From UBA8389 sp942493385 (lineage in GTDB: Bacteria > Bacteroidota > Bacteroidia > Bacteroidales > UBA1402), in the NCBI GenBank assembly GCA_942493385.1, contig OW818699.1:1-64000 (forward strand): DNA of 64,000 nt, written 5' to 3'. Each line of letters starts with the position of its first letter. Within the stretch, counting starts at the first letter, position 1. Positions 25,842 through 35,787 of the stretch are shown piece by piece. Made by a program: the position numbers and the translations under genes. The notes below the pieces were generated by a model. It had not been told where the DNA came from and did not search any database. It saw only the letters and a program-made list of their open reading frames with translations.

Positions 25842-27401
25842 ATGAAAAACAAATTCAAAACCCTTATAGTTGCTGTACTTCTCCTTATAGGCGCAAGCAG
25901 TTGCTCAAACTGGCTGGAAGTGTTACCTGAAAACCAAATGATTCTGGAACAATACTGGAAGACAGAATCGGATGCTCAAGGTGTAGTGTCTGCTTGCTAT
26001 CGCAGCTTGATAGAAAACGACATTACCTATAGGATGCTAATTTGGGGTGAAATGCGTTCAGACAATTTCACAAAGGCTGCCAATTCTGACGAAAACATCA
26101 ATAAGATTCTGGGGCAGGAAATCACGTCAGCCAATGTCAATTGTTCCTGGGGTGGTTTTTATTCCATCATCAATAATTGCAATACCTTCCTGAAATTTGC
26201 GCCCGAAGTTGTTCAGGCGGATGCCAATTTCACACCGGCAAAATTGCATGCCATGGAGGCTGAGGTTCTAGCCATCAGAGCGTTGTCCTACTTTTATCTG
26301 GTTCGGGCATTTAAAAATGTACCCTATATTACGACTCCAAGCATTGATGACTCTCAGAATTTTATGGTTACTCAATCTTCAGAGCGTGCTGTCTTGGATT
26401 CCATCACAAAAGACTTGTTGGTAGCGGTACAATATGCCAAACCAAGTTTCTCCACCCTTAATTACACAAAGGGCCGGATTACTAAAAACGCCATCTATGC
26501 CTTACTTGCTGATATTTACTTGTGGGATGAAAAGTACGATCAATGCATACAAATGTGCAACAACGTCATGGCTGACAATACCTTGGAACTGGTAGGTGCG
26601 GAAAATGTAATTAAGGATGTTTTCTACGATGGAAAGTCGGCTGAAACCATTTTTGAACTTCAATTCAACGAAAAAGTTCAAATCAACTTCGCAACTCGCA
26701 ATTTGTACGGTTGGTCCGGAAACACTAAAGGCGGTATCAGTTTTCCGCCAAACCTAGCTCCCGGCAAGCAATACAGTCCGTTTAAATATGCCCTGGGCAA
26801 TGGCGTCTTTGAAAGCGATAAGGATACCCGTGCCAAAGACTTTTTCATTACGGATGCAACAACGGGTGTTTTCAATATCTTTAAATATGCAGGCCTTTCA
26901 AGAACTGAGAATTCGACGACCAATGTCAGCACGTACAACTACCGTACAAACACCTCAAACTGGATCATCTATCGCTTATCGGATGTCATTCTGATGAAAG
27001 CAGAGGCTCTACTCCAAAAAACGGGTGACACGGATTTTGAAAACGTAATAGCATTGGTGAACAAAACATACAATCGTTCAAATCCGGATGCAGATACCCT
27101 TTTTGCGAATAGATACACGAGTTTTAGTGACGTAGAAAGTTTGGTTTTGCGAGAACGGCAACGTGAACTGTTATTTGAAGGTAAGCGTTGGTTTGACTTG
27201 GTGCGTATGGCCAGACGTGCCAACAGCACGGCGCCTTTAATCAATTATGTGGCGAAAACCACTTCCGGAAATGAAGCTTTGGGAAGAATGTCAGTAATGA
27301 ATGCTCTTTACTGGCCGATCAATAAGAACGAACTAACAACTAATACGTTACTGGTACAAAATCCATTTTACAATACGGTAACGACAACCACTTCGAATTA
27401 A
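25842..27401 (+). CDS. SusD/RagB-family surface glycan-binding lipoprotein 1
   Basis: Lid of the SusC channel, 519 residues, alpha-helical TPR-type fold. The start is the ATG at 25842; an upstream TTG only adds two codons. Lipobox GASSC with Cys21. Family hallmarks are the N-terminal SNWLEVLPENQ, the central AEVLAIRALSYFYLVRAFKNVPY, and the C-terminal LRERQRELLFEGKRWFDLVRM. Acts on the outer surface with the preceding SusC. Confidence 0.95.
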   Translation: MKNKFKTLIVAVLLLIGASSCSNWLEVLPENQMILEQYWKTESDAQGVVSACYRSLIENDITYRMLIWGEMRSDNFTKAANSDENINKILGQEITSANVNCSWGGFYSIINNCNTFLKFAPEVVQADANFTPAKLHAMEAEVLAIRALSYFYLVRAFKNVPYITTPSIDDSQNFMVTQSSERAVLDSITKDLLVAVQYAKPSFSTLNYTKGRITKNAIYALLADIYLWDEKYDQCIQMCNNVMADNTLELVGAENVIKDVFYDGKSAETIFELQFNEKVQINFATRNLYGWSGNTKGGISFPPNLAPGKQYSPFKYALGNGVFESDKDTRAKDFFITDATTGVFNIFKYAGLSRTENSTTNVSTYNYRTNTSNWIIYRLSDVILMKAEALLQKTGDTDFENVIALVNKTYNRSNPDADTLFANRYTSFSDVESLVLRERQRELLFEGKRWFDLVRMARRANSTAPLINYVAKTTSGNEALGRMSVMNALYWPINKNELTTNTLLVQNPFYNTVTTTTSN

Positions 27402-27416
27402 TAAAACCATCAGACA

Positions 27417-29375
27417 ATGAAAAATATGCGTATCCTTACTTTATTCTATACAGCTTTTCTGACAGCTGTATTGGGAAGCTGTCTGTTGTTCACCTCGTGT
27501 GTAGCAGAAACCGATGTCCCTAAGAATTTATATTCTACAGACGAACTCTTGGTGGGTCAATACTTGAGTAGCCGACCAGACGATTTATCGGAATTTACCA
27601 AGATTCTAGATACAACGGGCGTTTTGGGTCTGTTGAATGCTTATGGCAAGTACACGTGTTTCATTCCATGTGATTCTGCCATGAATAATTACTATCATTC
27701 GAAGGGCAAGACTTCTAGAAGTGATTTTTCGCTGGAAGAATTGAAAAAAATCTGCTACAACCATATAGTTAAGGGTGACACCATTCCTTCCGGTGATTTC
27801 TCAGTTGGTCCACTCAGCAACATGTCCATGAGTGAACGGTTTGTCAACATTGATTTTTCCCTAAAGGACGGTTCAATTCTAGTAAATGGCAATTGCCCCG
27901 TTATCGAAAAGGATATCAGGGTTCATAACGGATACATCCATTTGTTGAGTAAAACACTGGAGCCCTCTGAATTGAAACTTGGTGAAAAAATTGCTCAAGA
28001 TCCAAAATTCAGTTTATTCTCAGAGGCTTTGGGGCTCACAGGTTATGCCAAGCTCATGAATGACGCGATTGTGGAAGACGAGAGTTACGATCCAAAAAAC
28101 TGTGCTTGGACTGTTAAAACCTACAACATCAAGGAGGAAATACCTCAACACAGAAAGTTCGGTTTTACTGTTTTTATGGAAAGTGACAACACCTTGGCCA
28201 ATTATAAAGATTGTCCGCTTTGCCCAGATGGTGTCAAAACAATTGACGATCTGAAGAATTTGGCTAAATACTTTTATTCCAGAGAATTCGAGGGCGCCTT
28301 TTCCGATGGAGTAGGTGTGGATGATCCAAAAGATCCACGAAATTACCTGAATCGATACATCGCTTATCATTGTCTGAATCGAACGCTTGCTTCAAGTCGC
28401 ATTATCAATGATTACGACACACCAACTCAAATTAAAACCTTCGATATGTATGAGTTTATTGAAACCATGTTATCGAATACGTTGATTAAGGTCAAGAAGG
28501 ACAGGAATTATACGTTGCAGTTCTTTATGAACTTGATCGATCCAGAATCAGATATCAGAACGGGTGTTCAATTAACAAACGACATTGATAACGACGCCAT
28601 CAACGGTTATTATCATGAAGTAGATAAACCTTTGGTGTATAGCAGAAATGTTGTTTCAAATATTGCATCGAACCGGATTCGAATGGAAGCATCTTCTTTT
28701 TTCCGGGAATTTGCCACCAATAATATGCGTGGTAACAATCCCGAGGCTGTAAACCTGGCAGGTAAAGCGCACCGTTACATCATTCCGGACGGATACTGTG
28801 AAGGACTTAAGACCTCCTCTACCACCCGTTTCACCTACCTGAATGCCAACGGAATTTATGAAGACTGGCAAGGTGATGAGATCTATGTTGAAGGCACCTA
28901 TAATTTTTCGTTGGTTACCTCTCCCATTCCTGCAGGCACCTATGAAGTTCGAATGAGTTATCAACCTACCGATTGGCGTGGTATTGCACAGCTTTATTGG
29001 GACAGCATACCATGTGGTATCCCACTTGATTTGGCCTTGCTTGCCAACAATGCAGAAGTCGGTTGGGTTTTGCCTGGCAGCGACCCCCAAGATCCAGAGG
29101 GCTATGAAAATGATAAGATGATGCACAACCGTGGATATTTGAAGGGTGCTGCAAGTTATAAGTGCACTATTGCGCTGTATTACGACCCAACCAAAACAGC
29201 TAGGACTAGCATAAGAAGCTTACGACGTGTGCTTGGCACCTATACATTCGACAAAGCTGCCAAACATACTTTCACGGTAGTTGGTCTTGGATCATCAAAA
29301 ACAGACATTCAGTTCATGCTGGATTTTCTGGAATTTGTACCTACCGAGCTACTTGAAACCGAAGGAATCGAATAA
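27417..29375 (+). CDS. Fasciclin-domain lipoprotein with C-terminal beta-sandwich, copy 2
   Basis: 652-residue predicted lipoprotein. Two possible lipoboxes, VLGSC (Cys22) and LFTSC (Cys28), lie in the signal region; the second is followed by an acidic segment and seems likelier. A Fas1 unit covers ~35-180 (FTKILDTTGVLGLLNAYGKY, CFIPCDSAMNNYY), and a diverged second unit ~190-390. From ~440 to the end a beta-rich domain (SPIPAGTYEVRMSYQPTDWRG...) resembles a carbohydrate-binding module. Likely a surface glycan-binding protein working with SusCD; this is inference from position and architecture. Confidence 0.8.
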   Translation: MKNMRILTLFYTAFLTAVLGSCLLFTSCVAETDVPKNLYSTDELLVGQYLSSRPDDLSEFTKILDTTGVLGLLNAYGKYTCFIPCDSAMNNYYHSKGKTSRSDFSLEELKKICYNHIVKGDTIPSGDFSVGPLSNMSMSERFVNIDFSLKDGSILVNGNCPVIEKDIRVHNGYIHLLSKTLEPSELKLGEKIAQDPKFSLFSEALGLTGYAKLMNDAIVEDESYDPKNCAWTVKTYNIKEEIPQHRKFGFTVFMESDNTLANYKDCPLCPDGVKTIDDLKNLAKYFYSREFEGAFSDGVGVDDPKDPRNYLNRYIAYHCLNRTLASSRIINDYDTPTQIKTFDMYEFIETMLSNTLIKVKKDRNYTLQFFMNLIDPESDIRTGVQLTNDIDNDAINGYYHEVDKPLVYSRNVVSNIASNRIRMEASSFFREFATNNMRGNNPEAVNLAGKAHRYIIPDGYCEGLKTSSTTRFTYLNANGIYEDWQGDEIYVEGTYNFSLVTSPIPAGTYEVRMSYQPTDWRGIAQLYWDSIPCGIPLDLALLANNAEVGWVLPGSDPQDPEGYENDKMMHNRGYLKGAASYKCTIALYYDPTKTARTSIRSLRRVLGTYTFDKAAKHTFTVVGLGSSKTDIQFMLDFLEFVPTELLETEGIE

Positions 29376-29403
29376 TAATGCCTGATAAAAATCGAAAACG
29401 ATC

Positions 29404-30879
29404 ATGAATACATTTCATAAAAAAAGGCTTTTCATCGTGTTATCTGCTCTTGCACTTGCATGGAGCTCCTGTGTAAACGATGTCTGGCAAGAACATTACG
29501 ACAATGCAGGCTCTAACTTAAGCACTCAAAGTCTGACGGATTTAATTAATAACCGGGCCGACCTGACCGATTTCAAACGCATGATTGAACTAACAGGCTT
29601 CGATTCCGTTTTAAACGCTGATCAGACGTATACCGTCTGGGCACCTTCGAACAGTGCGTTATCGCTGCTAACAATCAATTGGTCCGACACGACAACGCTC
29701 AGTGAAATTGTTCGCAATCACATAGCCCGATTCAACTATCCGACAGCAGGATTCAGTTCGGTAAGCACCAAAAAGGTGTACATGCTGAGTGGTAAATTTG
29801 TGACTTTTGATAAAGACGTTGCGGGGTTCACTTTTGGATCTTTTAATATGGAGACCGCCAACCTACTTGCCAAAAACGGTATCTTACATGTCATTAACGG
29901 GAACGTGCCTTATGCATCTAACGTTTGGGAATCGCTCGGACGAATTGCAGGTTTAGATTCTGTCTATGCTTATTTGAACCCGCTCGGTAGTACGCCATTT
30001 GGTGACATCAACAACGAAGACAGTGTCTATACCGCCATTTTACCTAACAATCAGGCATGGATCCGTTCGTACAATGCCATCAAACTTTACTTTAACTGCC
30101 AGGCTTCCACCTCCAGAGATTCAAGCAAGGCTAAACAGAGAAGGCTCACTCAAAATGCGATCATGCAAGATGCATTCTTCAAAACATCCATTTCTGACCC
30201 AAGTCTATACAGTGCCGCACCTTTAGTGAATACAAGCAACCACCAGTTCGACAATGCATCTCGTTTATTTGAAGGAGCCATTCCTCATAAAGCCAGTAAT
30301 GGATATGTGTGGGTCTCAGACTCATTACGAAATACCACTACCGAATCCTGGCACAGGGAAATTCGGATTGAAGCAGAAAACAGCTCGTATGGTCGCATCA
30401 GCAGCAACGCGAATGTGTATTGGAGAAGTAGTGAAAATACCGGATTTGACATGTCCAACAACCGATACATTGTTGCATACCCTCTTACTGTTAGCATAAC
30501 TCAGAAAGTATTCGTTCAGTTCCCAATTCCAAACACCTTGTCCGCGAAATACAAAATCTATTGTGTATTTGCTCCTGCTGCCATTTCGGAAATCAAAAAG
30601 CTTCCCTGCCTGGTGAATTTCTACTTGGATTATGTAAACAGTGCGGGCAGCAAAATAACCAACGAAAGGATAGGGACTAATATTATGACCAGTGGGACAG
30701 CAATAAGCAAAGTATTTGTAAAGGAAGTGACTTTTCCATACTGCAACATCGTTTCAGGTAGTAATAACGGAGACATTACCGTTAGGCTAAAAGTGGAAAA
30801 CAATGCTAAGGAATCTGAATCCACCCTTTATACCAGAACCATGCTCATCGATTGTATCATCCTGGAGCCTGTCAATTGA
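29404..30879 (+). CDS. Fasciclin-domain lipoprotein with C-terminal beta-sandwich, copy 3
   Basis: 491-residue predicted lipoprotein with lipobox AWSSC (Cys23). A Fas1 unit is marked by FKRMIELTGFDSVLNADQTYTVWAPSN (residues ~59-85, split) and NGILHVINGNVPY (~158-170), with a shorter second unit in ~180-300. The C-terminal ~170 residues (REIRIEAENSSYG onward) are beta-rich and similar in layout to the end of copy 2. It lies 28 bases after copy 2 and 25 before the second susC. A surface glycan-binding role is inferred. Confidence 0.8.
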   Translation: MNTFHKKRLFIVLSALALAWSSCVNDVWQEHYDNAGSNLSTQSLTDLINNRADLTDFKRMIELTGFDSVLNADQTYTVWAPSNSALSLLTINWSDTTTLSEIVRNHIARFNYPTAGFSSVSTKKVYMLSGKFVTFDKDVAGFTFGSFNMETANLLAKNGILHVINGNVPYASNVWESLGRIAGLDSVYAYLNPLGSTPFGDINNEDSVYTAILPNNQAWIRSYNAIKLYFNCQASTSRDSSKAKQRRLTQNAIMQDAFFKTSISDPSLYSAAPLVNTSNHQFDNASRLFEGAIPHKASNGYVWVSDSLRNTTTESWHREIRIEAENSSYGRISSNANVYWRSSENTGFDMSNNRYIVAYPLTVSITQKVFVQFPIPNTLSAKYKIYCVFAPAAISEIKKLPCLVNFYLDYVNSAGSKITNERIGTNIMTSGTAISKVFVKEVTFPYCNIVSGSNNGDITVRLKVENNAKESESTLYTRTMLIDCIILEPVN

Positions 30880-30904
30880 CAGTATACACAATACTTGGAA
30901 AAAG

Positions 30905-33900
30905 ATGAAAAACAACTTGAATATTGCTCAGATGAAAATAGCTCTCCCATCAATGCGTTCACTTACTTTAGTCCTGCTGGCATTTTTTACTGCGGCGACA
31001 CCGTCCATAGCCAAGGAAAGTAATGTCCTTGTTCAAGGAGCGATTATTGTAACAGGATTGGTTCGTGACGCCAATACTGGGAAGCCTATCTCCGCAGCTC
31101 AGATACAAGCGTTGAACAATGTAGCGTCCTCTACAACCGACGAAAAAGGTCAGTTTCAGATTCGTGTTTCAAACGAAGAAGAAGTGCTTTCCATTTCTGC
31201 TTTCGACTATGCTGTTCGCGAAGTGGCTGTACGCAACCAGAAAAATTTGGTCATTGACATGTACCCTGAAACCTTCAGCAGTTTTTACCGAGTGTTGGAT
31301 GGTTTGAACGGAAAAGAGCGGGCAACCATGAACACGTCTTCGGCCAAAGGCTTGAATGAGTTCCGTTTGCCACAAGCCATTTCGCCCGATGAATTCATTC
31401 ATTCAGAATTGGGCGGTGATGTTCGGAGCATGTACCGTTCCGGAAATGCAGGATATGGCACTTCCATGTTCATCAGAGGGTTCAACTCTCTGAATGCTAA
31501 TGCGCAACCATTATTTGTAGTTGACGGCGTCGTTTGGAGCAAACCCTCTACGGAGGTCCAATCATTGCAGGTCGGTTACTTTTCAAATCCATTGACCAGC
31601 ATTGAAGTTGGAGACATTGAAAGCATCACAGTATTAAAAGATGGCGCCTCCATTTATGGAAGCAAAGCTTCCAATGGTGTCATTCTGATCAAAACCAACC
31701 GTGGCAAAAGTGCTGTAACCAAGATAGACTTGAATATCATGTCTGGAATTACACAGAAGCCAAATGCCATTCCAGTTTTGAATGCGGATGAATACCGCAC
31801 GTACGCAAGTGAACTAATTGGGACCCAGGGCCTTTCTAAAAAAGAAATCGCAGCTTTTGGATTTCTCAAATCAGATCCATCCAACTCTGAATACAATTTA
31901 TATCACAATCAAACGGACTGGTCAAAAGAAGCCTATCAACTTGGCAATACCCAAAGTTATGCCATCAATGTAAATGGTGGTGATGAACGGGCGTTGTATT
32001 ACTTTTCTTTGGGGTATACCGGCAATAATGGCATTGTTAAAACGACAAACATGTCCAGAATTCACACTCGCATTAATGCTGACATTAATTTGTTACCGGC
32101 TTTGACTGCTAAACTAAATGTGGCCTACACTACCATTGATAGGAGTTTATTGGATGACGGCGTGAATTACAGGACTTCCCCTACCTTTCTGAGCATGATC
32201 AAATCACCATTCCTAAGTCCAAATACCTTCACCTCCTTTGGAAACAAAACAAAGGACTATGCCGATGCGGATGAATTCGGAATCGGTAATCCATCTGCCA
32301 TCATTCATAAATCCAGAAATTATTCCAGACAATATCGGTTCAATATTGGAATGACACCCAAATTTGTATTCAATAAAAACCTCTATATTACCTCTCAGTT
32401 CGATTATAATCTTGAAAAGAATAAGGAGTTTTATTTCCAACCCATGCTCGGAACCAAAGAGATTTATTTGGAAGGATATGGCTATTCTTTCAACAAAGCA
32501 GCCAATCAGATTGTCCGCAATGTCGGGTTATTTAATGACACCCGCTTGAATTACAACAAGAAGTTGGGAACAGATCATTCCATCAATGTCTTTTTGGGGT
32601 GGCGTTATATGAGCGACTACAACGAATCAGATTATATTTCTGCTCACAATACGGGTTCAGATAACAATACTGCCGTACTTTCCAGCTATAGTTTCCCGCA
32701 AACTAATGGAACGAACAATTTATCCCGTTCCATCTCTAATTACACAAGCGTAAACTATAATTTCCGGAACAAGTACTTCTTGGATGTTGCAGCCTCCTTG
32801 GACGGTTCCTCCAGATTTGGAAAGGAAACGAAGGGTGGCTACCTCCTTTTCGGGCACAATTGGGGGCTATTCCCCTCCGTCAACGCAGCATGGTTGGCTT
32901 CTTCTGAAAGCATCATGGAGAATCTTACAGCCATTGACTTGTTGCGATTCCGAGGTGGATTTGGAGTTACTGGCAACGACGGTATAGAAGATTATGCCAC
33001 GAAGTCTTATTATCAGACTGTTCGATATATTGACTATGCAAACGGACTGGTACTTACCAATATTCAAAATGAAAGCCTGCAATGGGAAACGACCAAACGT
33101 TGGAACGGTGGCGTTGATCTGGGCATTTTCAACAACCGTTTGACACTTTCTGCTGACATTTTCTCATCCAGAACTAGCGATTTGCTTACGCTCAAATCAT
33201 TGGATGCGACAAGTGGATTGAATGCCTACTGGAACAATGGTGGTGAACTAAGTAATAAAGGCTATGAACTGTCTGCCAATCTCAAAGTGCTCAATTTGAA
33301 GAAATTCCAATGGGAAATGAGCATGAACATTGGTCATTACAAAAATACCATAGAATCACTTCCTGAAGGCGACCAAATCCTGAACCTTTACGGCGGTTCA
33401 ATTCTGACGAGCGTTGGACAACCTGCCGGAGTATTTTACGGATATAAAACAAAGGGGGTTTTTGCGACAGACGCAGAAGCAACAACGGCGAATCTTCACA
33501 TTGTCAATACGAATGGTTCTTATAGCTACTTTGGTGCAGGGGACCTGATTTTTGACGAGAAAGTCGTAGACAATACAATTGACGAGAAAGACCGTCAAAT
33601 CATCGGCAATCCCAATCCTGATTTTTACGGATCGTTTTCCAGTAAAATGAGCTACCGCAAGATTACACTGAATGCTTTGTTCTCCTATTCATATGGCAAT
33701 GATGTTTACAACTACCTGCGCAGCCAGCTGGAATCGGGTGCAACAATGAGTAACCAATCTACTGCCATGCTATCTCGCTGGAGATCAACAGGTCAAATAA
33801 CAAATCAACCTAAAGCCATGTATGGAGACCCCATGGGAAATGCTCGATTCTCTGATCGTTGGATTGAAGATGGTTCCTACTTGAGACTCAAAACAGTTTC

Positions 33901-34105
33901 TGTTTCCTATCGAATTCCCATCAACAACACTTTCATCAACGGCATGGATATTTGGGTAGCCGCCAACAACCTTTGGACATTGACCAACTACTTGGGTGTT
34001 GACCCCGAATGTTCTGCAGGTAATTCGGTACTGTCACAAGGCATTGACGCAGGCCTGGTACCACAAACCCAAAGCTTCTTTGTTGGTGTAAAGATCAATC
34101 TGTAA
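30905..34105 (+). CDS. SusC/RagA-family TonB-dependent transporter 2
   Basis: Second oligosaccharide channel, 1066 residues. Start taken at the ATG at 30905, after the previous stop; Met10 and Met17 are possible alternatives because the hydrophobic core of the signal lies at ~20-34. Carboxypeptidase-regulatory-like domain opens TGLVRDANTGKPISAAQIQ; plug carries GTSMFIRGFNSLNANAQPLF and ESITVLKDGASIYGSKASNG. Clearly diverged from transporter 1, suggesting a different fragment size or branch. Partner SusD follows after 34 bases. Confidence 0.94.
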   Translation: MKNNLNIAQMKIALPSMRSLTLVLLAFFTAATPSIAKESNVLVQGAIIVTGLVRDANTGKPISAAQIQALNNVASSTTDEKGQFQIRVSNEEEVLSISAFDYAVREVAVRNQKNLVIDMYPETFSSFYRVLDGLNGKERATMNTSSAKGLNEFRLPQAISPDEFIHSELGGDVRSMYRSGNAGYGTSMFIRGFNSLNANAQPLFVVDGVVWSKPSTEVQSLQVGYFSNPLTSIEVGDIESITVLKDGASIYGSKASNGVILIKTNRGKSAVTKIDLNIMSGITQKPNAIPVLNADEYRTYASELIGTQGLSKKEIAAFGFLKSDPSNSEYNLYHNQTDWSKEAYQLGNTQSYAINVNGGDERALYYFSLGYTGNNGIVKTTNMSRIHTRINADINLLPALTAKLNVAYTTIDRSLLDDGVNYRTSPTFLSMIKSPFLSPNTFTSFGNKTKDYADADEFGIGNPSAIIHKSRNYSRQYRFNIGMTPKFVFNKNLYITSQFDYNLEKNKEFYFQPMLGTKEIYLEGYGYSFNKAANQIVRNVGLFNDTRLNYNKKLGTDHSINVFLGWRYMSDYNESDYISAHNTGSDNNTAVLSSYSFPQTNGTNNLSRSISNYTSVNYNFRNKYFLDVAASLDGSSRFGKETKGGYLLFGHNWGLFPSVNAAWLASSESIMENLTAIDLLRFRGGFGVTGNDGIEDYATKSYYQTVRYIDYANGLVLTNIQNESLQWETTKRWNGGVDLGIFNNRLTLSADIFSSRTSDLLTLKSLDATSGLNAYWNNGGELSNKGYELSANLKVLNLKKFQWEMSMNIGHYKNTIESLPEGDQILNLYGGSILTSVGQPAGVFYGYKTKGVFATDAEATTANLHIVNTNGSYSYFGAGDLIFDEKVVDNTIDEKDRQIIGNPNPDFYGSFSSKMSYRKITLNALFSYSYGNDVYNYLRSQLESGATMSNQSTAMLSRWRSTGQITNQPKAMYGDPMGNARFSDRWIEDGSYLRLKTVSVSYRIPINNTFINGMDIWVAANNLWTLTNYLGVDPECSAGNSVLSQGIDAGLVPQTQSFFVGVKINL

Positions 34106-34139
34106 TCGATAAGTATAAGATAATAAGTATCCTACGAAT

Positions 34140-35765
34140 ATGAAAAAACTGAATTACATAGTGCTTTCCCTTTTGGTCAGCACCTTTGCCCTAACCAGTT
34201 GCGATGCTTTGCTGAACGCAGATTCTGAGCGCTACACCTTTGAGGAGAATTTTCAATTGAAATCCGCTCACGATACCATATTTTCCATGGTGGGTGTTTT
34301 TACTCAATTACAGAAACTTGGTGACCGTTACGTTTTACTTGGTGAATTGCGGAGTGAATTGATGCAGACAAATGAAAACGCCAACAGGTACCTTAAAGAA
34401 ATCAACGATTTCAACTTTTCTGAAGGGAATCCGTACATCAGTCAAAAGGACTATTATGCAGTGATCAACAGTTGCAATTATGTCACCAACTACATTGATA
34501 CTTCTTATACCATACTGAATGACAAAGCGATGATGAGGACTTACGCAGCTGCAAAATCCATTCGCGCATGGACATACCTCCAATTGGCACTGAATTTCGA
34601 TACGGTTCATTATTACACCAATCCCATCACCACTGTTGCAGAAGCTACCAGATTGTATCCTGCCATGGGATTTAATGAATTGGCAGATTCACTAATAGCA
34701 GACTTGCTTCCATTAAAAAACATCAATACAATGGATTTGGGTACATTCGGGGCTTTCAAATCAACAATGACCGTTTTCCCAATTAAGTTCCTATTGGGAG
34801 ACCTCTATTTATGGAAGGGAGAATATGAAAATGCTGCTAAATCTTATTATGATCTCATAATAACTACTGGACGCACCAACGTAAAAGAGTATAATTCCAC
34901 TTGGACAGTCGATCCTAAAGGCGTTTTCCTGAATTATACCCCATTATGGAATACAATTCTGGGACCAAATAGTCCTGAAAATATTGCGACGATTGCCAGT
35001 TCAGCTTCATACGGTCAACAGTTTACGGTAGACAGTTTGAGTTACCATTTTGATATAGCTCCAACCAATGTTGCCATCAACAAGTGGGCAACAACCATCT
35101 ATTGTTGGTCCACGCTGTACAGTGGTGAAGGAGATTTGAGAGCACATGGCTCTTATTATCATACCGACGAACGCTTCAGCACACAACCCAATCCATACGA
35201 TAAATCAGAGAACCCATACATCGTAAAATATCAAAGCATGAATACCAACACCGAAAAGTGCCTGGTAATCTATCGAAATGCATTGTTGTATTTACGCTAT
35301 GCCGAAGCCGTCAATAGGATGGGCTGTCCTCAGTTGGCCTTTACTGTCATAAAAAAGGGGTTGAATAGTTTATCAACCAGCCCAACCTCGATTCAAAACG
35401 AGATTATAAAATATGGAAATGGAGCCAGACCCTCCTTTATGTATTTTTCGGATGCAGCATTTACAAACAATATCGGAATTCGTCAACATGGATTGGGTAA
35501 AGTCAATGAAGACACAAGTGTGTTTGTAATACCCCGATTGAGTTCAAGAATCGATACCATCGAATATGTAGAAAACTCTATCGTTGAGGAACTCGCACTT
35601 GAAACCGCTTTTGAAGGAAACCGCTTTCATGATTTGATGCGCGTTGCCTACCGAAGAGGCAAACCAGCGTATCTGGCCGATAAGGTTTCAGCCAAATACA
35701 CCATCAACAAGGCGGACATGAAAGAAAAATTGATGTCCACCATAAATTGGTATTTGCCACATTGA
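34140..35765 (+). CDS. SusD/RagB-family surface glycan-binding lipoprotein 2
   Basis: 541-residue lipoprotein with lipobox ALTSC (Cys21). SusD hallmarks: AAAKSIRAWTYLQLALNFDTV (residues ~136-157, given in part) and the C-terminal EELALETAFEGNRFHDLMRVAYRR. It pairs with transporter 2 and precedes the GH43 genes by 22 bases. Its sequence is well separated from SusD 1, so the operon carries two distinct import pairs, as does the B. thetaiotaomicron arabinan locus. Confidence 0.93.
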   Translation: MKKLNYIVLSLLVSTFALTSCDALLNADSERYTFEENFQLKSAHDTIFSMVGVFTQLQKLGDRYVLLGELRSELMQTNENANRYLKEINDFNFSEGNPYISQKDYYAVINSCNYVTNYIDTSYTILNDKAMMRTYAAAKSIRAWTYLQLALNFDTVHYYTNPITTVAEATRLYPAMGFNELADSLIADLLPLKNINTMDLGTFGAFKSTMTVFPIKFLLGDLYLWKGEYENAAKSYYDLIITTGRTNVKEYNSTWTVDPKGVFLNYTPLWNTILGPNSPENIATIASSASYGQQFTVDSLSYHFDIAPTNVAINKWATTIYCWSTLYSGEGDLRAHGSYYHTDERFSTQPNPYDKSENPYIVKYQSMNTNTEKCLVIYRNALLYLRYAEAVNRMGCPQLAFTVIKKGLNSLSTSPTSIQNEIIKYGNGARPSFMYFSDAAFTNNIGIRQHGLGKVNEDTSVFVIPRLSSRIDTIEYVENSIVEELALETAFEGNRFHDLMRVAYRRGKPAYLADKVSAKYTINKADMKEKLMSTINWYLPH

Positions 35766-35787
35766 ATCGACGTTGTTTCCAATTTCC

